This document shows, piece after piece, positions 40,179 to 49,187 of a stretch of 64,000 bases of DNA. The position numbers and the translations under genes were made by a program. Numbering within the stretch: the first letter of the stretch is position 1; each line of letters starts with the position of its first letter. The notes under the pieces were generated by a model. That model was not told the origin of the DNA. It ran no database searches and was given only the letters and a program-made list of their open reading frames with translations. This stretch comes from Bradyrhizobium iriomotense (lineage in GTDB: Bacteria > Pseudomonadota > Alphaproteobacteria > Rhizobiales > Xanthobacteraceae), in NCBI RefSeq assembly GCF_018130765.1, contig NZ_JAFCJZ010000007.1, positions 186,001-250,000 on the forward strand, written 5' to 3'.

Positions 40179-43148
40179 ATGTCTCGCCAGGACGCGAACG
40201 CAGCCTTTGCCCTGTCATCCTTTTTGCAGGGCACCAACGCCACCTACATCGACGAAATCTACGCCCGCTACGAGAAGGACCCGTCCTCGGTCGACGCCGA
40301 GTGGCAGGAGTTCTTCAAGAGCCTCAACGACCAGCCCGCCGACGTCCGGAAGAACGCGGAAGGCCCGTCCTGGGAGCGGGACAACTGGCCGCTGACGCCG
40401 AAGGATGATCTGACCTCGGCCCTCGACGGCAACTGGGCCGAAGTCGAGAAGGCGGTCGGTGCCAAGATCGCCGCCAGGGCGCAGGCCAAGGGAGGCGACA
40501 AGGGCGCGGACATCTCCTCCGCCGGCGTGCTTCAGGCCACGCGCGACTCGGTCCGCGCGCTGATGCTGATCCGCTCCTACCGCATGCGCGGCCACTTCCA
40601 CGCCAAGCTCGATCCGCTCGGCATCGAGGCCCAGCGCAACCGCGAAGAGCTCGACCCGCGCACCTATGGCTTCAGCGAAGCCGATTTCGACCGCAAGATC
40701 TTCCTCGATCACGTGCTCGGCCTCGAATACGGCAGCTTGCGCGAGATCACCGCGATCTGCGAGCGCACCTACTGCCAGACGCTCGGCGTCGAGTTCATGC
40801 ATATCAGCAATGCCGCGCAGAAGGCCTGGATCCAGGAGCGTATCGAGGGACCCGATAAGGAGATCTCGTTCACGCCTGAAGGTCGCAGAGCCATCCTGAC
40901 GAAGCTGGTCGAAGCCGAAGGTTTCGAAAAGTTCTGCGACACCAAGTTCACTGGCACCAAGCGCTTTGGCCTCGACGGCGGTGAAGCGCTGATCCCCGCG
41001 CTCGAGCAGATCATCAAGCGCGGCGGCAATCTCGGCGTGAAGGAAATCGTGCTCGGCATGCCGCATCGCGGCCGCCTCAACGTGCTGACCCAGGTGTTGG
41101 GCAAGGCCCATCGCGCGCTGTTCCACGAGTTCAAGGGCGGCTCGGCCAACCCCGACGCGGTCGAAGGCTCGGGCGACGTCAAGTACCACCTCGGCGCCTC
41201 CTCGGACCGCGAGTTCGACGGCAACCGCATCCATCTGTCGCTCACGGCCAACCCCTCGCATCTCGAGATCGTCGATCCCGTGGTGCTCGGCAAGGTCCGC
41301 GCCAAGCAGGACCAGCACGGCGATCCGCCGGACATGCGCATCTCCGTCATGCCGCTCCTGATGCACGGCGATGCCGCGTTCGCCGGCCAGGGCGTGGTGG
41401 CGGAGTGCTTCGGCCTGTCGGACCTGAAGGGCTACCGCACCGGCGGCTCCGTGCACTTCATCGTCAACAACCAGATCGGCTTCACCACCTATCCGCGTTA
41501 TTCTCGTTCTTCGCCTTACCCGTCGGATGTGGCGAAGATGATCGACGCGCCGATCTTCCACGTGAACGGTGACGATCCGGAAGCCGTGGTGTTCGCGGCC
41601 AAGGTCGCGACCGAGTTCCGGCAGAAGTTCCACAAGCCGGTCGTGATCGACATGTGGTGCTATCGCCGTTACGGCCACAACGAGGGCGATGAGCCCGCGT
41701 TCACCCAGCCCGTGATGTACAAGCGGATCGCGGCCCATCCCTCGACCCTCACTCTTTACTCTAAGCGCCTGATCGCCGAGGGCGTGGTCACCGAGGGTGA
41801 GGTCGACAAGATGAAGGCCGACTGGCGCTCGCGGCTCGATGCCGAGTTCGAGGCCGGCACCTCCTACAAGCCGAACAAGGCCGACTGGCTCGACGGCAAG
41901 TGGTCCGGCTTCAAGATCGCCGACCAGGAAGAGGATGCACGCCGCGGCGTCACCGGCGTCGACATCGCCACGCTGAAGGATATCGGCCGCAAGATCACCA
42001 AGGTGCCGGACGGCTTCCGCGTTCACCGCACCATCCAGCGTTTCCTCGATAACCGCTCGAAGGCGATCGACACCGGCGCCGGCATCGACTGGGCGACCGG
42101 CGAGGCGCTGGCGTTCTGCTCGCTGCTCAACGAAAACCACCACGTCCGCCTGTCCGGACAGGATTCGGAGCGCGGCACCTTCTCGCAGCGCCATTCGGTC
42201 CTGATCGACCAGGAAGACGAGAGCCGCTACACGCCGTTCAACCATCTCGGTCACGAGCAGGGCCATTACGAGGTCATCAACTCGCTGCTGTCGGAAGAAG
42301 CGGTGCTCGGCTTCGAATACGGCTATTCGCTCGCCGAGCCGAACACGCTGACCTTGTGGGAAGCCCAGTTCGGCGACTTCGCCAACGGTGCACAGGTCGT
42401 GTTCGACCAGTTCATCTCCTCGGGTGAGCGCAAATGGCTGCGCATGTCCGGCCTCGTCTGCCTGCTGCCGCATGGCTATGAGGGCCAGGGACCGGAGCAC
42501 TCCTCGGCGCGCCTCGAGCGTTACTTGCAGATGAGCGCGGAAGACAACATGCAGGTGGTCTATCCGACCACGCCGGCGAACTACTTCCACGCGCTGCGCC
42601 GGCAGCTGCATCGCGAGATCCGCAAGCCGCTGATCATGATGACGCCGAAGTCGCTGCTGCGCCACAAGCGGGCGGTGTCGCGTCTCGAGGAGCTCGCGAA
42701 GGGAACGACCTTCCACCGCATCCTCTATGATGACGCCCAGATGCTGCCGAACGAAGCCATCAAGCTCGTTCCGGACGAGAAGATCCGCCGCATCGTGCTG
42801 TGCTCCGGCAAGGTCTATTACGACCTCTACGAGGAGCGCGAGAAGCGCGGCATCGACGACATCTACCTGATGCGCGTCGAGCAGCTCTATCCGGTGCCGC
42901 TGAAGGCGCTCGTGACCGAGCTGTCGCGCTTCAAGAAGGCCGAAATGGTGTGGTGCCAGGAAGAGCCCCGCAACATGGGTGCCTGGCACTTCATCGAGCC
43001 CTATCTGGAATGGGTGCTGAACCAGGTGAACGGTGTGAGCCGGCGTCCGCGTTATGTCGGCCGCGCCGCTTCCGCCGCGACCGCCACGGGTCTGATGTCC
43101 AAGCATCAGGCTCAGTTGAAGGCGTTCCTGGACGAAGCACTGAGCTGA
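40179..43148 (+). CDS. sucA: 2-oxoglutarate dehydrogenase E1 component
   Basis: 989 aa, somewhat longer than the E. coli enzyme, as usual in alphaproteobacteria. It has the N-terminal E2-binding segment (YIDEIYARYEKDPSSVDAEW), ThDP-binding GMPHRGRLNVLTQVLG, the VVIDMWCYRRYGHNEGDEPA region and the transketolase-like HGYEGQGPEHSSARLERYLQ. Decarboxylates 2-oxoglutarate as part of the odh complex with SucB and Lpd. Confidence 0.98.
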   Translation: MSRQDANAAFALSSFLQGTNATYIDEIYARYEKDPSSVDAEWQEFFKSLNDQPADVRKNAEGPSWERDNWPLTPKDDLTSALDGNWAEVEKAVGAKIAARAQAKGGDKGADISSAGVLQATRDSVRALMLIRSYRMRGHFHAKLDPLGIEAQRNREELDPRTYGFSEADFDRKIFLDHVLGLEYGSLREITAICERTYCQTLGVEFMHISNAAQKAWIQERIEGPDKEISFTPEGRRAILTKLVEAEGFEKFCDTKFTGTKRFGLDGGEALIPALEQIIKRGGNLGVKEIVLGMPHRGRLNVLTQVLGKAHRALFHEFKGGSANPDAVEGSGDVKYHLGASSDREFDGNRIHLSLTANPSHLEIVDPVVLGKVRAKQDQHGDPPDMRISVMPLLMHGDAAFAGQGVVAECFGLSDLKGYRTGGSVHFIVNNQIGFTTYPRYSRSSPYPSDVAKMIDAPIFHVNGDDPEAVVFAAKVATEFRQKFHKPVVIDMWCYRRYGHNEGDEPAFTQPVMYKRIAAHPSTLTLYSKRLIAEGVVTEGEVDKMKADWRSRLDAEFEAGTSYKPNKADWLDGKWSGFKIADQEEDARRGVTGVDIATLKDIGRKITKVPDGFRVHRTIQRFLDNRSKAIDTGAGIDWATGEALAFCSLLNENHHVRLSGQDSERGTFSQRHSVLIDQEDESRYTPFNHLGHEQGHYEVINSLLSEEAVLGFEYGYSLAEPNTLTLWEAQFGDFANGAQVVFDQFISSGERKWLRMSGLVCLLPHGYEGQGPEHSSARLERYLQMSAEDNMQVVYPTTPANYFHALRRQLHREIRKPLIMMTPKSLLRHKRAVSRLEELAKGTTFHRILYDDAQMLPNEAIKLVPDEKIRRIVLCSGKVYYDLYEEREKRGIDDIYLMRVEQLYPVPLKALVTELSRFKKAEMVWCQEEPRNMGAWHFIEPYLEWVLNQVNGVSRRPRYVGRAASAATATGLMSKHQAQLKAFLDEALS

Positions 43149-43163
43149 TCTTTTTGAACTGCG

Positions 43164-43280
43164 TCATGCCCCGCCTTGTGCGCCATTGCGCACCGGAGCG
43201 GGGCATCCAGTAGCCGTGACGTGAATGCGAACGTCCCGGCTTGCTGGATGGCCTGCTTTTCGCCGGCCGATGACACCTGA
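43164..43280. repeat. Palindromic repeat between sucA and sucB
   Basis: GCGTCATGCCCCGCCTTGTG with GAGCGGGGCATCCAG on the left and TTGCTGGATGGCCTGC with GCCGGCCGATGACA on the right. It shares the ATCCAG / CTGGAT inner pairing with the repeat at 28690-28810. Confidence 0.7.
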
Positions 43281-43319
43281 ATTCATGACCGCTACTGGCG
43301 ATCCCTTAAGGAAGAGACC

Positions 43320-44555
43320 ATGACTGAAATTCGTGTGCCGACGCTCGGCGAATCCGTCACCGAGGCCACCATCGGCCGCTGGTTCAAGAAGGCCGGCGAT
43401 CCCGTCGCCGTCGACGAGCCCTTGGTGGAGCTTGAGACCGACAAGGTCACCATCGAGGTCCCCGCGCCCTCCGCGGGCACGCTGAGCGAGATCATCGCCG
43501 CCGATGGCGCGACCGTTGCTGTGGGCGCGCTGCTCGGCCAGATCACCGACGGTGCCGGTGCTGCCAAGCCCGCCGCTGCGCCTGCCAAGGCTGCCGCTGC
43601 TGCTCCGGCACCCGCCGCCGCTGCTCCTGCTGCCGCGAAGGCGCCGCCGGCCGATGCGCCGCTGGCTCCGTCCGTGCGCAAGCTGTCGGCCGAGACCGGC
43701 ATCGACGCTTCGACCGTTCCGGGCTCCGGCAAGGACGGCCGCGTCACCAAGGGCGACATGCTCGCCGCGATCGAGCGTGCCGCCTCCGCGCCGACCCCGG
43801 TCAACCAGCCCGCTGCCGCCGTTCAGGTCCGCGCGCCGTCGCCGGCCGATGACGCCGCCCGCGAAGAGCGCGTCAAGATGACCCGCCTGCGCCAGACCAT
43901 CGCACGCCGCCTCAAGGACGTGCAGAACACCGCGGCCATGCTCACGACCTTCAACGAGGTCGACATGACCAACGTCATGGCGCTGCGCGCCCACTACAAG
44001 GATGCATTCGAGAAGAAGCACGGCGCCAAGCTCGGCTTCATGGGCTTCTTCACCAAGGCCGTCGTGCAGGCGCTGAAGGACATCCCGGCGGTCAACGCCG
44101 AGATCGACGGCAGCGACCTGATCTACAAGAACTACTATCACATCGGCGTCGCCGTCGGCACCGACAAGGGCCTCGTCGTGCCCGTGGTGCGCGACTGCGA
44201 CCACAAGTCGATCTCCGACATCGAGAAGGGCATTGCCGATTTCGGCCGCCGCGCCCGTGACGGCCAGCTCAAGATCGACGAGATGCAGGGCGGCACCTTC
44301 ACCATCACCAATGGCGGCATCTACGGCTCACTGATGTCGACGCCGATCCTGAATGCGCCGCAGTCCGGCATCCTCGGCATGCACAAGATCCAGGAGCGGC
44401 CGATGGTCGTCGGCGGCAAGATCGAGGTCCGCCCGATGATGTATCTGGCGCTGTCCTACGATCACCGCGTGATCGACGGCAAGGAAGCCGTGACCTTCCT
44501 GGTCCGCGTCAAGGAGAGCCTGGAAGATCCGGCGCGGTTGGTACTCGATCTCTGA
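43320..44555 (+). CDS. sucB: Dihydrolipoyllysine succinyltransferase (E2 of 2-oxoglutarate dehydrogenase)
   Basis: 411 aa. Single N-terminal lipoyl domain with Lys42 in [11 protein letters not shown], an Ala/Pro-rich linker (residues about 82-118), a peripheral-subunit-binding domain ([20 protein letters not shown]), then the catalytic core with [11 protein letters not shown] and the active site [15 protein letters not shown]. Forms the 24-mer core of the complex. Followed by an SDR gene and lpdA. Confidence 0.98.
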   Translation: MTEIRVPTLGESVTEATIGRWFKKAGDPVAVDEPLVELETDKVTIEVPAPSAGTLSEIIAADGATVAVGALLGQITDGAGAAKPAAAPAKAAAAAPAPAAAAPAAAKAPPADAPLAPSVRKLSAETGIDASTVPGSGKDGRVTKGDMLAAIERAASAPTPVNQPAAAVQVRAPSPADDAAREERVKMTRLRQTIARRLKDVQNTAAMLTTFNEVDMTNVMALRAHYKDAFEKKHGAKLGFMGFFTKAVVQALKDIPAVNAEIDGSDLIYKNYYHIGVAVGTDKGLVVPVVRDCDHKSISDIEKGIADFGRRARDGQLKIDEMQGGTFTITNGGIYGSLMSTPILNAPQSGILGMHKIQERPMVVGGKIEVRPMMYLALSYDHRVIDGKEAVTFLVRVKESLEDPARLVLDL

Positions 44556-44619
44556 TCCCTGATGCTCTGCGAGCGCCGTCGCCATTGGCGACGGCGCATG
44601 TCGAACCATGGAGGCGCGC

Positions 44620-45369
44620 GTGACGGATAAAGTCGTTGTCATCACCGGCGGCAGCCGCGGCATCGGGCGGGCGACTGCGATTGCGGCGGCCGCGCGCGGC
44701 TTTCGCGTCGTGGTCGGCTATGCCAGCAACAAGACCGCGGCCGACGAAGTCGTAGCTACGATCGAGGCCAGCAACGGCAAGGCCATTGCGGTGAAATGCG
44801 ATGTCGCCGAGGAAAGCGACATCCTCGCCCTGTTCAAGGAGGCCGACAAGTTCGGCACCCTCGGCGCGCTCGTCAATAATGGCGGCATTGTCGGCAAGAG
44901 CGGCGTGCGCGTCGACGAGATGTCGGCCGAGCGCATCCAGCGCGTCATGGCGGTCAACGTCACCGGCTCCATCCTCTGCGCGCGCGAGGCCGTGAAGCGG
45001 ATGTCGACCAAGCATGGCGGCAAGGGCGGCGTCATCGTCAACCTGTCCTCGGTCGCGGCCCGTCTCGGCGCGCCCAACACCTATGTCGACTATGCCGCGT
45101 CCAAGGGCGCGGTCGATTCCTTCACCGTCGGCCTCGGTTATGAAGTCGCGAACGAAGGCATTCGCGTCGCCGCGATCCGTCCCGGACTGATCGACACCGA
45201 AATCCACGCCGCCGGCGGCGAGCCCGACCGCGCCCATCGTCTGGCCCATATGGTGCCGATGAAGCGCGTCGGCACTGCCGACGAAATCGCCAACGCCATC
45301 GTCTGGCTGCTGTCGGACGATGCCTCCTACGTCACCTCAGCCATTCTCGATGTGTCCGGCGGACGCTGA
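44620..45369 (+). CDS. SDR family oxidoreductase
   Basis: 249 aa from GTG 44620, which has GGAGG 5 nt upstream; the ATG at 44608 has no ribosome site. Classical short-chain dehydrogenase/reductase: cofactor motif VVITGGSRGIGRATA, NNGG (in place of NNAG) at LVNNGGIVG, a Ser in VNLSSVAARLG, and catalytic YVDYAASKGAVD. C-terminal SYVTSAILDVSGGR is typical. It lies between sucB and lpdA; the substrate is unknown. Confidence 0.92.
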   Translation: MTDKVVVITGGSRGIGRATAIAAAARGFRVVVGYASNKTAADEVVATIEASNGKAIAVKCDVAEESDILALFKEADKFGTLGALVNNGGIVGKSGVRVDEMSAERIQRVMAVNVTGSILCAREAVKRMSTKHGGKGGVIVNLSSVAARLGAPNTYVDYAASKGAVDSFTVGLGYEVANEGIRVAAIRPGLIDTEIHAAGGEPDRAHRLAHMVPMKRVGTADEIANAIVWLLSDDASYVTSAILDVSGGR

Positions 45370-45426
45370 CGCGCCGCGCGGACGCTGACACATCCTCATC
45401 ACGCTAAACCTACGGGACTTTCTCTC

Positions 45427-46827
45427 ATGGCTACCTACGATCTCGTCGTCATCGGCACCGGACCGGGCGGTTATGTCTGCGCAGTGCGCGCTAGCCAGCT
45501 CGGCATGAAAGTCGCCGTGGTCGAAAAGAACGCAACGCTCGGCGGCACCTGCCTCAATGTCGGCTGCATGCCCTCGAAGGCGCTGCTGCATGCGTCCGAA
45601 ATGTTCGAGGAAGCCGGGCATTCCTTCGCCAAGATGGGCGTGTCGGTCTCCTCGCCGAAGCTCGATCTTCCCGCGATGATGAATTTCAAGCAGCAGGGCA
45701 TCGACGGTAACGTCAAGGGCGTCGAGTTCCTGATGAAGAAGAACAAGATCGACGTGCTCAAGGGCACCGGCAAGATCTTGGGCACCGGCAAGGTCGAGGT
45801 CTCCGCCGACGGCAAGTCGCAGGTGGTCGAGACCAAGAACATCGTGATCGCCACCGGCTCCGACATCGCGCGCCTCAAGGGCATCGAGATCGACGAGAAG
45901 CGCATCGTGTCCTCGACCGGCGCGCTGTCGCTGGAGAAGGTGCCAGGCAGATTGCTGGTCATTGGTGCCGGCGTGATCGGGCTCGAACTTGGCTCTGTGT
46001 GGCGCCGGCTTGGATCCGAAGTCATGGTGGTCGAATTCCTCGATCGCATCCTGCCCGGCATGGACGGCGAGATTGCCAAGCAATTCCAGCGCATCCTTGA
46101 AAAGCAGGGATTCGCGTTCAAGCTGGGTTCGAAGGTCACTGGCGTCGAAGCGAACAGCAAGACGTTGCTCGCGAAGATCGAGCCGGCCGCCGGCGGGGCC
46201 GCCGAGACCATCGAGGCCGATGTCGTTCTGGTCTGCATCGGCCGCACGCCCTACACCGACGGGCTGGGCCTGAAGGAAGCCGGCGTTGCACTCGACCCGC
46301 GCGGCCGCGTCCAGATCGATCCGCATTTCGCCACCAGCCTGAAGGGCGTCTATGCCATCGGCGACGTCGTCGCCGGCCCGATGCTCGCGCATAAGGCCGA
46401 GGACGAAGGCGTTGCGGTCGCCGAGATCATCGCCGGCCAGGCCGGCCACGTGAACTACGATGTGATCCCGGGTGTCGTGTATACCACGCCGGAAGTGTCC
46501 TCCGTCGGCAAGACCGAGGAGGAGCTGAAGCAGGCGGGCACAGCTTATACCGTCGGGAAGTTTCCCTTTACCGCTAACGGCCGCTCCAAGGTCAACCAGA
46601 CCACCGACGGCTTTGTGAAGATTCTCGCAGATGCGAAGACCGATCGCGTGCTCGGCGTGCACATTATCGGCATTGAGGCCGGCGAAATGATCCATGAAGC
46701 CTGCGTTCTCATGGAATTTGGTGGCAGTGCGGAAGATCTCGCGCGCACCTGCCACGCCCATCCGACCCGCTCGGAGGCCGTCAAGGAAGCCGCGCTTGCA
46801 GTCGGCAAGCGGGCCATCCATATGTAG
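45427..46827 (+). CDS. lpdA: Dihydrolipoyl dehydrogenase (E3)
   Basis: 466 aa flavoenzyme. FAD motif [20 protein letters not shown], redox disulfide Cys42/Cys47 in [19 protein letters not shown] motif [20 protein letters not shown], and the interface catalytic His in [10 protein letters not shown]. Re-oxidises lipoamide of the 2-oxoglutarate dehydrogenase complex and probably other complexes. Last of the TCA block. Confidence 0.98.
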   Translation: MATYDLVVIGTGPGGYVCAVRASQLGMKVAVVEKNATLGGTCLNVGCMPSKALLHASEMFEEAGHSFAKMGVSVSSPKLDLPAMMNFKQQGIDGNVKGVEFLMKKNKIDVLKGTGKILGTGKVEVSADGKSQVVETKNIVIATGSDIARLKGIEIDEKRIVSSTGALSLEKVPGRLLVIGAGVIGLELGSVWRRLGSEVMVVEFLDRILPGMDGEIAKQFQRILEKQGFAFKLGSKVTGVEANSKTLLAKIEPAAGGAAETIEADVVLVCIGRTPYTDGLGLKEAGVALDPRGRVQIDPHFATSLKGVYAIGDVVAGPMLAHKAEDEGVAVAEIIAGQAGHVNYDVIPGVVYTTPEVSSVGKTEEELKQAGTAYTVGKFPFTANGRSKVNQTTDGFVKILADAKTDRVLGVHIIGIEAGEMIHEACVLMEFGGSAEDLARTCHAHPTRSEAVKEAALAVGKRAIHM

Positions 46828-46861
46828 GCTCGCGCCCAGCGAAGAATCGGGCGGGAAACAC

Positions 46862-47392
46862 ATGCTGCGCCGCCTTCTGCAACCGGTCTGGGTCCTGCTT
46901 GCGATCATCTTTCTGATCGAAGCCTGGCTGTGGGACCATCTCGAACCGATCGTCGCGCGGGTTGTCGCAGCCATCCCGCTCGCACGTTTCAAGCAATGGC
47001 TGACGGAGCGCGTCGACGCGCTGTCGCCGGCCATGACGCTGATCGTGTTCGCGGTCCCCATCATTCCGCTGTTTCCGCTCAAGCTGGTCGGCCTGTGGCT
47101 GCTCACGCATGAGTACTGGACCAGCGCGGTCTTCACGATTGTTTTCGCGAAAATGGTCGGCGTCGGCGTCACCGCCTTCGTGTTCGACGTCACACGCGAC
47201 AAGCTTTTGGAGATGCACTGGTTCGAGCGGATCTACGATCTCGTGATGAAGGTGCGCGCCAAGGCGCACCTGCTGGTCGACCCGATCAAGCAGCGCATCC
47301 GCGAGCTGATCACCGGCAACGGCGAAGGCTGGTCCGCCCGCACGCTCCGTTTGATCCAGCGCTTCCGCAAGAGCGTGCACCAGGCGCGGTGA
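46862..47392 (+). CDS. Hypothetical integral membrane protein
   Basis: 176 aa from ATG 46862 with GGGCGGGAA upstream. Two or three hydrophobic segments: VWVLLAIIFLIEAWLWDHLE, MTLIVFAVPIIPLFPLKLVG and TSAVFTIVFAKMVGVGVTAF, then a basic cytosolic tail (KQRIRELITGNG, RFRKSVHQAR). It follows lpdA by 34 nt, so it may be read through from the TCA operon. No named domain recognised; seems widespread in Bradyrhizobiaceae. Confidence 0.7.
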   Translation: MLRRLLQPVWVLLAIIFLIEAWLWDHLEPIVARVVAAIPLARFKQWLTERVDALSPAMTLIVFAVPIIPLFPLKLVGLWLLTHEYWTSAVFTIVFAKMVGVGVTAFVFDVTRDKLLEMHWFERIYDLVMKVRAKAHLLVDPIKQRIRELITGNGEGWSARTLRLIQRFRKSVHQAR

Positions 47393-47432
47393 GCTGCCCG
47401 GGACGACGGCGGAGTTTGTTGCGCTCAACCCC

Positions 47433-48023
47433 TCAATGCAAATGCAGCAGATGCGGCCACCACAGGCCGAGCGCGGTCATGAGGAGGCCGGCGAGCGTCA
47501 AAATGCCGCCGACATAGGCCAGCGCGATCATGCCGGTGATGATGGTGGCGGACGCCAGCACGATGCCGATCTGGAATGCGGCGGAGGCCAGCTCGAAGTG
47601 GTGATACTTCGCGGTCGCCTCGTCGCGCTCGTGCTCGGCATGCTTGGCCTTCTCGGCAAGCTGCTCGGTGCCTTCGCCGGTCTCGGGCTCGGAGCGGTAG
47701 CGCGCCGCGGTCTTGGTCCAGTCGTCGACCTGCTTCTGCACGGTCGCCTTCAGGGCGTCGTCGGTCGTACCAGCCAGCGTCAGCTTGCCCTGCTCGGATG
47801 CGGTCAGCACCACGGTGCGGCGGATGCTCTTGGCCTGGAAGAACGCCCAGAGATTGGCCGCCTCGACGTTCTTGCTGATCGATTCGGTCTGGGCGCCCTT
47901 GCCGAGCGTCTCCGAGATCGCAAGGAACAGCGCCAGCACGGCGATCAGGAGGGCGATCTTCTTGTTCGAGCCGGACGCGTGCTCAGCGTGCTCGGCATGC
48001 TCCATGCTTTCATGTGCGCTCAT
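47433..48023 (-). CDS. DUF4337 domain-containing membrane protein
   Basis: 196 aa. ATG 48023 has AGGAGGT 3-4 nt upstream and is preferred over 48047. N-terminal MSAHESMEHAEHAEHASGSN is His/Glu-rich; membrane segments IALLIAVLALFLAISETLG, LASAAFQIGIVLASATIITG and IALAYVGGILTLAGLLMTAL; between them NVEAANLWAFFQAKSIRRTV is the DUF4337 hallmark. Function unknown; the His-rich N-terminus could bind metal. Confidence 0.85.
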   Translation of the reverse strand: MSAHESMEHAEHAEHASGSNKKIALLIAVLALFLAISETLGKGAQTESISKNVEAANLWAFFQAKSIRRTVVLTASEQGKLTLAGTTDDALKATVQKQVDDWTKTAARYRSEPETGEGTEQLAEKAKHAEHERDEATAKYHHFELASAAFQIGIVLASATIITGMIALAYVGGILTLAGLLMTALGLWWPHLLHLH

Positions 48024-48110
48024 AGTACCTCCTGTCTGGTTCCCCACGATTGACTGAACCGCAGGTGCCGCGCAAGAGGCATGCGCGGGATGACAGCTTG
48101 ATGTCAGAAT

Positions 48111-49076
48111 TCAGCGCCGCGGATGCGCGCTGGCATAGACTTCCAGCAGGCGCTCGGAATCGATGCCGGTATAGATTTGCGTGGTCGAGAGCGAGGAATG
48201 GCCGAGCAGTTCCTGGATCGCGCGCAGATCGCCGCCGCGCGACAGCAGATGTGTGGCGAAGGAATGGCGCAGCGCGTGCGGGGTGGCGCTGTCGGGCAGG
48301 CCAAGCGCGCCGCGCAGCCGCTCCATCGCGAGCTGGATGATGCGCGGGCTCAAGGGACCGCCGCGCGCGCCGACGAAGATCGGGCCCTCCGCCGGCAGCG
48401 GATACGGGCACATCGCAACATATTCCTGCACCAGCTCCAGCACGTTCTGCAGCACCGGCACCATGCGCGTCTTGTTGCCTTTGCCTGTCACGACCAGCAC
48501 GTCGCCTTCGCCGGGCTTCGGCACCTCGCGGCGCTTCAGGCCGAGCGCTTCGGAGATGCGCAGGCCCGAGCCATACAGCAGCGCCATCACCGCGGCATCG
48601 CGCACCAGGATCCAGGTCTCGCGTTCCTCGCCGGCGCGCTCGTCGGCATCCGCAAGACGCTTTGCCGATGCCATCGGCAGCGGCTTCGGCAGGCTCTTCG
48701 CAACCTTCGGCGCGCGGATCGCGGAGAGCGCGCCGACCTTGCCCTTGCCTTCGCGCTCCAGGAAGCGGCCGAACGAGCGCAGGCCCGCCAGCGCGCGCAT
48801 CAGCGAGCGGCCGGCAATGTCGTCGGCGCGGCGCATCGCCATGAAGGCGCGGACGTCGGTGGCTTCGAGCGAGGCAAACCGTTCGAGCGTCACGCGCTCG
48901 CCCCAATGGCTGCAAAGGAAATCGAGGCACTGCCGCAAGTCGCGGCCATAGGCCTCCAGCGTCTTCGGCGACAGCCGCCGCTCGGCGCCGAGATGCGACA
49001 GCCAGCGCGCCATCTCCTGCGCGATCGAGGGATCGGCGCTGGCGAGCTCGATCAAGGGGGCGGCCGCTTTGCTCAT
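48111..49076 (-). CDS. xerC: Tyrosine recombinase XerC
   Basis: 321 aa. N-terminal SAM-like DNA-binding domain (WLSHLGAERRLSPKTLEAYG), then the catalytic domain with Arg in LYGSGLRISEAL, Lys in VTGKGNKTRMVPV, HALRHSFATHLL, LGHSSLSTTQIY (nucleophile Tyr) and a C-terminal helix. Resolves chromosome dimers at dif with XerD. No att sites or phage genes are nearby, so it is the housekeeping enzyme. It diverges from priA. Confidence 0.95.
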   Translation of the reverse strand: MSKAAAPLIELASADPSIAQEMARWLSHLGAERRLSPKTLEAYGRDLRQCLDFLCSHWGERVTLERFASLEATDVRAFMAMRRADDIAGRSLMRALAGLRSFGRFLEREGKGKVGALSAIRAPKVAKSLPKPLPMASAKRLADADERAGEERETWILVRDAAVMALLYGSGLRISEALGLKRREVPKPGEGDVLVVTGKGNKTRMVPVLQNVLELVQEYVAMCPYPLPAEGPIFVGARGGPLSPRIIQLAMERLRGALGLPDSATPHALRHSFATHLLSRGGDLRAIQELLGHSSLSTTQIYTGIDSERLLEVYASAHPRR

Positions 49077-49187
49077 GCGCTCTGGACGTAATGATTCCGC
49101 ACAGTATATCGCATCAGACCCGTTTACTGTTCGCTAAGGCCGCCTCGGGGCGCTAGCCTGAAGGCCCAAGGTTCCGATTCTCCTTCC

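Noticed and set aside
40215..43106. 963-codon frame opposite sucA
   Set aside because: Antisense shadow of sucA without domains.
48111..49076. Phage or island integrase
   Set aside because: Domain layout, lack of neighbouring mobile genes or att sites and position next to priA indicate housekeeping XerC.
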